Shown here: one piece after another, positions 50,401-60,003 of the stretch | Layout: the number at the start of each line of letters is the position of its first letter | Position numbering within the stretch: position 1 is the first letter of the stretch | Source of the DNA: Dermatemys mawii | Lineage: Eukaryota > Chordata > Testudines > Dermatemydidae | NCBI GenBank assembly: GCA_007922305.1 | Contig: ML677326.1 | Span: 54,182,785-54,246,784 of the forward strand | Direction of reading: 5' to 3' | DNA length: 64,000 nucleotides | Program-made: the position numbers and the translations under genes | The notes under the pieces: model-generated | Seen by the model: only the letters and a program-made list of their open reading frames with translations | The model's database searches: none | Told to the model about the DNA's origin: nothing

Positions 50401-53400
50401 GTAGTAAAAATTAAGAATTTGAATAAATGTATGTCAAGCTTCATAATTGCTTAAATGTGCATAGATACACTATATCTCCCTGTTTAGCAAAAGTTGTACT
50501 AGATTTCATATAGAGGCTACACAGTAGAACAGAGTTACAAACCCCTTGAGAAATGTTCACAACTCTGAACAAAACGTTATGGTTGTTCTTTCAAAAGTTT
50601 ACAACTAAATATTGACTTAATAATACAGCTTTGAAACTTCACTATGCAGAAAAAATGCTGCTTTTAACCAACTTTTTCAACTTTCCCTTTATTTTTGTTG
50701 TTGTTTACATTTAGCACAGTACTGTACTGTTTTTCCCTTTTTTATGGGGGGGAAGGGTGCAAGAGGGGGTGTCTATGATGCCTGATTGTGTACTTGTGGC
50801 TCCAAATAAGATGTGTGATTGACTGGTCAGTTCATAACTCTGAGGTTCTACATATTTAGGTGCAAAACAACATTTTTATTGGCTATACCAACCAATAAGA
50901 ATCATCCTTTCTTTAGTCAAATAACATAAAAATGCTAAATAAGATTAAAATCTTCAATTTAAATCAATCCATCCTGCAACAGATTCCACCTCCCTTAAAA
51001 AAACAAATGCTTTAGGGTAAAAATATACCTTTTTTGACTGCAATAACAGTTCTGTTTCAAGGAGCAAGACCCGGCTCAGGAGATTATTCCAGTCCTTCTC
51101 ATCTACGATCACCTTCCCTTTAAGTCTTTCTTCTAAAACATGTAGTTTATCTTCCATCCAGTTTAGCTTGTGAAGTTTTTCTTGGCAATCAGCAAGCTGG
51201 CTCTTTAGCAACTCCATTTGACTATTATCTTCTGTGGCCTTGAAATAAGGACAATAATAGATTTTACTTTCTCTAATTTTAGGCATAAATACAATTGTAC
51301 AGACTGATAAACTCCACTGCAGAAGTGTAAAACAGTTTTTCATCCTCACTAGGTCATTTCAACCATTGTGATGGATCACATTTATAAATGCTTTTTCCTT
51401 CAGAAATTGCTGTGAACTGCTTTATGCAAAAAGTTTGCACATTAGAGACACTTGCCAGAAACCAGCCAGCTGACTGAAGTTGTGGGGCAACTGGGGGTGC
51501 TTTATATTGAAATAATAATCAAGACAAGACCAGCCACACCATGACTATTCCCGCAGGTTTGTTGGACCTCTTCTCCCTGTATCCTCTATTTTTTGAGCAT
51601 CTGGTATAGTCTTTTAAGAGAAGAAAAAACATAACTCATGGGGCAGGGACCCTTCTTTTTTGTGCTTGTACAGTACATTGCACATTGGGGAGACTACTGA
51701 AAATAAATAAGTTGTAAGTCTCAACTGATATTCATGTTAGAATCTTTTTTCTTAACACGTAGTACAATTGTATACCAATGTTCTTTACACATGTATTATA
51801 TACTTATAGATCAAGTTTAATTTTGAAAAAAATTAAAAAGATATTTGGAAGCCACTTTGCTTCCAAACTCTAACGCTACATTTTAAAATTCTAATTCTTA
51901 CTTGTTCACACACAACTTCCAAATCATCATCAGCTACACAGGATTCTTCTTCGCTATCTCCATCTACTGGAATGGCTGTATTATAGACATGCACATTAAC
52001 TTCATTATCTGGGTGACGTTCCACTTGAGGCTTCTTCATATGTAAAAACAATAATCCGTATGTATGATTTCTTACAACAAAAACATCCTTGCCAAATAAA
52101 TGTTCAATGTTCTCATTTATTTATTTTGCTTTTATCTATACACCCAAGCGGCCAGCACATCCCTCGGCCCACGCAGCTTCCTGCAGCCCTCATTGGCCTG
52201 GAACTGCGGCCAATGGGAGCTGCAATCGGCCAAACCTGCGGATGCTGCAGGTAAACAAACCATCCCAGCCCACCAGCGGATTTCCCTGACTGGCCATATG
52301 CCAAAGGTTGCCAATCCCTGTTTTAAACTGTGAGAACAAAAACAAAGTTATCTTTGATAATCTTTTCAGAGTCATTTGGCCCATCACCACTATTGCTTCC
52401 CACATATTTAAAGTCAGAAACATCTCTTCTTTTCCTTGGCAGCCTGCTAGAAAAATAGCTTGATTAGGTGGTTTTGTTTGTTTATTTTTTTTAGGTAGAC
52501 TTACTGAGGGAAAGCCAAGTCAAAAGATGAGTTTTACATATTTTTTCTTACCAAGGCAAGGTCTGTTACCGCCTGCAAGAGTTCCGTAGTATAAACTCTA
52601 CCCCCTCTGAATGTTCTCACTTCAAAGGCTGGCAAGTCTCTCTCTCTACTGCTTAACAATTTTATTGTTCCAACGGAACTTCGAAGTCATGGGAAGTCAC
52701 AAGTTGTGGATGGAAGAGCATGCAGCCTAGTAGCTAGATCCAGGCCCATGAAGGGGACAGAGACCTTGAACTATACTCTATTCAGTGGGAAGCCAGTGGA
52801 AAAAGCAGAACACCAAAGTGATGTGCTCATGGTAATGTGCACTGCTAAGCAAATGAACTTTTGCATTTTATATCAGCTGAACTTTTCCAGGCTGCGTGGC
52901 TTCATTAAAAGGTACAAGTTACAATAATCAAGTATGGAAGTCACATACATATCATAGAAACTTAGGGCTGGAAGGGAACTTGAGAAATCATCAAGTTCAG
53001 CTCCCTTCGCAGAGGCAGATCCAAATAAATCTAGACCATTCCTGACAGCGATTTCTCCAACTTGTTCTTAAAAACCACCAATGATGGGGATTTCACAATC
53101 TCCCTTCGAAGCCTAATCCAGCGTTTAACTACTTTTATAGTTAGGAAAGTTTTCCGAATATCTAATTTAAATCTCCTTTGCTGCAGATTAAGGACTTTAC
53201 TTCTTATCCTACCACCAGAGAACACAACTGATCACAGTTGTTTTTATAACAGCCCTTAACATATCTGAAGAGTTATCAGGTCCCACACTTAGTCTTTTCT
53301 CAAGACTAACCATGCCTAGTTTGGAGTGTGTGTTTGTTTTTTAACATTTCCTCGTGGGTCAGGTTTTCTAAACCCTTTAGCATTGTTTGTTGCTCTTCTC

Positions 53401-56400
53401 TGGACTCTCCCCATTTTATCCACATCTTTCTTAAAGTGTGGTGCCCAGAATTCAGCAGTACCCCAGCTGAGACCTCATGCGTGCCAAGCAGAACAAAACA
53501 ATTACTTCCCATGCCTTACATATGAGACACTTGTTAATATGCGCCAGAATATTAGACTTTTTTGCAACTACATCACACTGTTAATGCACATTCAATATGT
53601 GATCCACCATTACTCTGAGAATCTTTTCAGCAGTACTAGCACCGACCCAGTTATTCTCCATTTTGTGGTTGTGCATTTGATTTTTCCTTCTTAAATGAAG
53701 TATTTCACACTTGTCTTGATGAAATTCAATATTGTTGATTTTGGACCAATTTTCCACCTTGTCAAGGTTGTTTTGAATTCTAATCCTTTCCTCCAAATTG
53801 CTTGCAACCCCTCCCAACCTGGTGTCATCTGCAAACTTATAAGTGTATTCTCCATTCCATTATCCAAGTCATTAATGAAAAGATTCCTGCGGACCCCACT
53901 GGACACTCCCCCAGTTTGACATTGATAACTGCTGTGAGGAAAGTCTTTCAACCAGTTATGCCCTACCTGATAGTAATTTCATTTAGACCACATTTTCCCA
54001 AGTTTGTTTATGAGAATATCATGGGGTATTGTGTCAAAAGCCTCACTAAAATCAAGACATATTGTGTCTAATGCTTCCTCTCTATCAACTAAGTCAGTAA
54101 TCCTGCCAAAAAAGGAAATTAGGTTGGTTTGACATGATTTGTCCTTGACAAATCCATGCTAGCTATTCCTTATAATCCTATTATTCAATAGATGCTTACA
54201 AACTGATTGTTTAATAATTTTTTCTAGTATCTTTCCAGGTATTGAACTCAGCCTGTCCAATCTATAATTCCCAGATCCTCTTTGCTTCCCCTTTTAAAGA
54301 CAGGTACTATGTTTGCCCTTTTCTAGTCCTCAGGGATCTCACCCTTCCTTCATGAGTTCTCAATGATAACTGCTATTGGTGCAGAGATTTATTCAGCTAA
54401 TTCCTCAAGTCTTGTAGAATGAATTTCATCAAGCCTCAGCAACTTGATTAAATTTAATTTAGGTAAATATTGTAACCTGTTCTTTCCCTATTTTGGCTTG
54501 TGTTCCTTCGCCCTTATTAACTGTGTTGAGTATCTGGTAACCAATAACTTTAGTGAAGACTGAAGCAAAATAAGCAATAAACTCCTCAGTCTTCTTGATG
54601 ATGTCCATTATTAGTATTCCTTCCCCGCTAAGTAGAGGACCTATTTTTTTCCTTTGCTTTCTCTTGGTTCCAATGTAATTTATAGAACCTCTTCTTATTG
54701 CTTAGGTGTAACTCATTTTGTGCCTTGGTCCTTCTCACTTTGTCCCTATATGCTTATGCTATTCTTTTGTACTTCTCCTTAGCCAATTAGCCACGTTTCC
54801 TCTTTTTATAGGATTCCTTTTTGATTTTCAGGTCATTAAAGAGCTACTGAAAATGTCATATTCGCCTCTTACCTTTCCTTTGCATCAGAAAAGTTTGCTG
54901 ATGTGCCTTTAATATCTCTGAGAAAATGCAAGCTTGCTGGAACTCTTATTCCTTAGACTATTTTTCTCATAGGATCTTAGCTACCAGTTATTTGAGTTTG
55001 TTAAAAGTCTGGTTTTTTGAAGTCCACAGCTCTCACTCCTTTAACTTCCTTAGAATTATGAAGTTTACCATTTCATGATCTCTTTCATCCAAATTGCCTT
55101 CCACCTTCAGATTTACAACCAATTCCTCCCTGTTGGTCAAAATCAAGTCTAAAATGGCTGCCCCCACTTACTGAAACAAAAAGTTGTTCCTAATACATTC
55201 CACTTGTCCCTACTAGCAAAATATATTGGAAATTTTTTGTTTTGCTGTATTACTTTTCCAATAGATGGCTGGGCAAAGTTCCCCATTACTATTAGGTCTT
55301 GTATTTTGGATATTTCTGTTATTTGTGACAGAACTGCCTGATCCACCTCCTCTTCCTGATTTGGTGGTCTACGGTAGCCCCTTACAATGACATCACTCCT
55401 ATTTCCCCCCCTATATATCTTTACCCAGATATTTTCAACTAAGCTTTGGATCAAAACTACGAGGAAGCAAGACGACAACATTGTTTATATTTAGCATAAA
55501 AGAGATCTACAGCTGTGTGTCATTCATACCTACACTTCAGCCTGTTTTAAGAAATCTCTCAGTGTATGCTTATAGCACAATTAAAAACCTGCAGCTGGCT
55601 CAGTCTTGCAGAGATTGGGCCAAGGGACTGTTTAGTTGCGGTACAGATATTCAGGCTCTGGCTGAAGCCTGGGCTCTAGAATCCTACAAGGTAGGAGAGT
55701 CCCAGAGCTCAGTCTGCAGCCCAAGCACAAATGTCTACACCACAATTAAACATCTCATTGGCCCACACCCCAGTCAGCTACAGGTGTGTAATTGCAGCGT
55801 AGACATTCCTTTGATGGCTTCCTATTGGCGACAGGATAAATAAAGGGAAGAATCACGTGCACTGTGGGACTCCAGAGGTGATGGCTTTGGAAGTGGAAGA
55901 ACAGCTGTCCATGATGACCTTCTGATTGCAGCACAATAAGAATCTGAGCCATTTCAGAGTACTTCCATTTTCCCCTGAAGTCTCTTGGGAGTGGACAGGT
56001 GTACTGGGTGATCAATAGTATAAAGTGTCACAAGAAGTTTAACAAAATAAGTAGGAATTTATTTCTTTTATCTATGACAGAAGACCTACTTCTGTCCAGA
56101 GCAATAAGGTCTTTTCCTGTATCATGCACTAGCCAAAAGCCAGAATAAAAAGGATCCAGAACCCTGGCAGCTGAAAGGTAGAATTGGAGACTTCTCTGCT
56201 AGCTTCTCAATTAGCATGCTTTAAAAAGGGAGGTAACCAAAGGTCAATGGTTTGCAGAGTTCTTCAGTGCTAGTTGATTAATGCATATTTTAGTGTGGCT
56301 GATAGATGTGGATTATCTGTCCATATGTGTCCCACATGTTCCCCATTCTACTTTATCATCCAGAAAGGATGGTGTCAAGTGGTAAATCATGCCAGAAACA

Positions 56401-59400
56401 AGTAATCTCTGCGACAAGGACAGATTTTAACAGCTAGTGGTACTATGTTCTGGCATTGAGTAGAGACTGTCTCAATTTACTAAGCAATTACAGTTCTGTA
56501 AAGTTCTGCAGGGTGTAATTTTCCTACCTCTGTGGCAAAAAAATAAAAGTAAAAGCTCTTTCCCTCCCACAGCAGCAGAGGTTAGTAGATCAAACATATT
56601 ATACTGGGAAATGTGAAAATAAGACATTTTCAGATTATGGCAGAATATCAAGAAGCATTTCTGATGACAGATTATTGTAGTATTACCTACAGTCTGATTG
56701 GAAAGAGTTCAAACTACATTCACAGCCCACGTTCTACCCACCATCAATAGATTATGCACATCTTCATATTATGTTTGTCCCACTCCTTTCTTGCATATTT
56801 GATCACCAATGAAATAGTTAAAATTATAATGATACATTAAATGACATCATTAGAGATCAGTGTGAACATTTCTCAGAGCCACTCTTTGCATCTTGTTTTT
56901 ACACTTATCTTCACAACTAAAGTTTTTGGTTTTGTTTATTTTAAGTGAAAGCTTACATTCTAGGAAGGTACTGGCTTGCTGAACAACTCGCAGATCAGCT
57001 CTAATCCAATTTGTTAATATCACCAGTGTCAAAGAACTTCAAGCTGTATACATAAAAAAAAAAAAAGCAAACAATTTTCTTTCTATTTTCATACCTGCTG
57101 AGAAATCACAGTCCTGCAAACAGGATCAGCAAGAAGTTTCTCACAATTTGCCTGTGACTCAGATTTTAAAGACCTGGGTTTTTTTCTTGTTTGAGATTTA
57201 GCCTTCAAAATAAACAAAAAACCCACATTAACAGTCATTTCCCCCAAAAAAATAAACTGTTAAAAATTATCACTACATGATCTGATTTTACATCATACAT
57301 ATGAAACACATTTGGATTTTTTCATTAGAAAATATTGACCAAAAATAGAAAAAAAAATGTGAAATTAAGAATGCTATTAGTGGATAAAACAAACACTTGA
57401 AAGTGAATCTAACGTACATACATTCACAAATCACATTTTGCACATATGAAGCTGAGTCTAACCTGGTCATGGATATTAAATAAAAAATATTTGTAAGGTA
57501 TTTAACACTGATTTTAAAAACAATTATAGGAAAATATTTCTTTACAGCAATAAGAGTCATGAGTTACAAATGCATAGACTGGAACTTAACGCTAGTGTTA
57601 CATGCAATGATTATTTATATCAGGAGTGGCCAAACTTATTGATACTCTGAGCAACATGTGATAATCTTCAGAAGTTCAAGAGCTTGGTGTGCCTGCCATG
57701 GTTCAGGGCTTCAGCCCTTCAGGGCTCCTGCTTTGTGGCAGGGTGATGGGGCTAAGGAATTCTGCCCTGCGTGAGGCAGGTGCTCCTATGGGGCTGAAGC
57801 TCTGAGGCTCTTCCTTCACCACTGGCCAGAAGCCCCAAACTCCCTTCCCCCCAGAGGATGGGGTGTTGGGTGTGGGGGGTGTCATGGAGCTGCACTTTGG
57901 CCACCACAATCTATATCCTACAAGTCTGAATGAGGTAGGAACAAGTTTAAAATTTCTTTTCTGAAAAGAAATTGCCTATACACCCAGTATCAATTGATAT
58001 GTTAGATTTCTTCCCTTCCCTAACACTAAATCAATATATATTAGGATCTATATATAAATAAGACCCATAATATATATTGTGAATCCAACTAAAACTCACA
58101 TACAAGTAGTAAGAAAATATACAGCAGATGCTTGGACTTAAAAGTTTGTTTGTTTTTTAAAAAAAATTCTGAAAAGTGTGACACTAACAGTATAGTGTTC
58201 AAAAACAACCTACCTTAACAGTTGTTCCAGAAGTACAATGAACTACTTTGCAATGATATTTTCACTACATTCAGAAGTGTAACAGAGTACATGAAACTTA
58301 CTGTTAATAGGCGTTAATTTGTTTATCTTTGCTTGAAATTTTGTCTGGTCACTACAAAATGTATGTCTAAGTCAGTGGTTCCAAAATTGATTCGCAACCC
58401 CATGGGGTTGCCAGTGCTGACGTTAGACTTGCTGGAGCCCAATCTCCTGGGGCTGAAGCCTGAGTCCCATGACCTGTGACTGAAGCCAAAGCCTGAGGGC
58501 GTCAACCCTGGGCAGTGGGGCTCAGGTTACAGGGCCTCCTCACCCACGGCTGAAGCCCTTTGCCAATGTTCCCCACTACACACACACAGGAAGGTGGGGT
58601 TTGAGCAGGCTCGTATAGTAATTTTTCTTGTCAGAAGGGGGTCATGGTGCAATGAAGTTTGAGAACCCCCGGTCTAGGTCCTTTGGCTAGCAGCAAGTGC
58701 AGAATCACTTAAATATTTGATACATCCTATATACTGGGAGAGTACATACTGAATTTGTATGGGGATGGACTCTGATTTGGCGTTTTTTCCCTCCCCTATT
58801 CTAACTTCAGTGATCTTAACCATAGTTCTTTTTTCTAGTTAAAGCAACATTTGAACTGAAATATGTTACAAAATACAGTCTCTCTCTCAAATACTGTAAA
58901 TCATATCTGAAGTATCACTCTGCTCAGTACCTTATTCATATTACTTAATTCCTTATGCTTTTTCATCACCGCGTTGATAATATCACAAACAATCTGTATC
59001 TTCCTTTCTGCAAAGCCATAGTGGAGAAACTGCTGTTTTGTTAAAACTGGCTTGTATTGAAACTGATCTCGAAGTAGCTACAAGAGAGTAAAACTTAATT
59101 AGTTTCCCAAACCTCTGTATATTCTCTGTTCTGAAGAACTATACTTTTTTTCTTATTTTTGCACAATTGCCCCCTTTCCCTCCTTAGTTTTGCCAGTGAA
59201 TCTTTTCACATGTTGGTCTTTGCATTTTATAAGCTGTCCCCATAACTGGAACTCCCATCATATGCCAATCTACCAAGCACTCTTAAATCAAATCACTCCT
59301 TAAAAAAAAAAAATACAAATACCAAACCTAATACGTGTCTAAGAACTAAGCAAGTTTGAAAAAAAGTTTTGGAGAATATGAATGCACAGTTTTATTTCTT

Positions 59401-59971
59401 TCAGTTCTAGAGAGAATCATAAAATCATAGAAGTGAAGGTCTGGAAGGGACCTCAATAGATCACCAAATCCAGCCCCCTGCACTGAGGCAGAACCAAGTA
59501 AACCTAGACCATCCATGACTGGTGTTTGTCCAAGTTGTTTTAAAAAATTTCCAATTATGGGAATTCTACAACCTCCCATACAAACCTATTATAGCACTTA
59601 AATCCCCCTATAATTAGAAAATGTACAGAACCATAGATATGAACTATAGTGTCATTTAGTGAAGTCCATTGCTAGAATAAAAAGTTGAATTTCACAAAAC
59701 ACCTTAAAATGTTTGACAAAAAGTGCATTTATGTGAGCCTCTTTGATCAAATATAAAGCTCTGCAAAAGTCAAATATTGTGGTTCTTAATCTGTTGATAT
59801 CAGTATGATGTTTATTTCAACAATAACTGGCACTTACAGGAATATGAGAATTGAAACGATATTTTTACTTAATGTTAAATGGGCAGCATCTCTCTACCCA
59901 GATAAAATCCTACATTTGAGTATTTCCCCCTCACAACCAAAAACCACCAATCCTCCACCTCTCCAAAAGAG

Positions 59972-60003
<32 letters not shown>

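Noticed and set aside
53326..53694. 122-codon plus-strand open frame
   Set aside because: Antisense to the CR1 ORF2 remnant.
55481..55843. 120-codon plus-strand open frame
   Set aside because: Mostly covered by the miniature element at 55570-55815.
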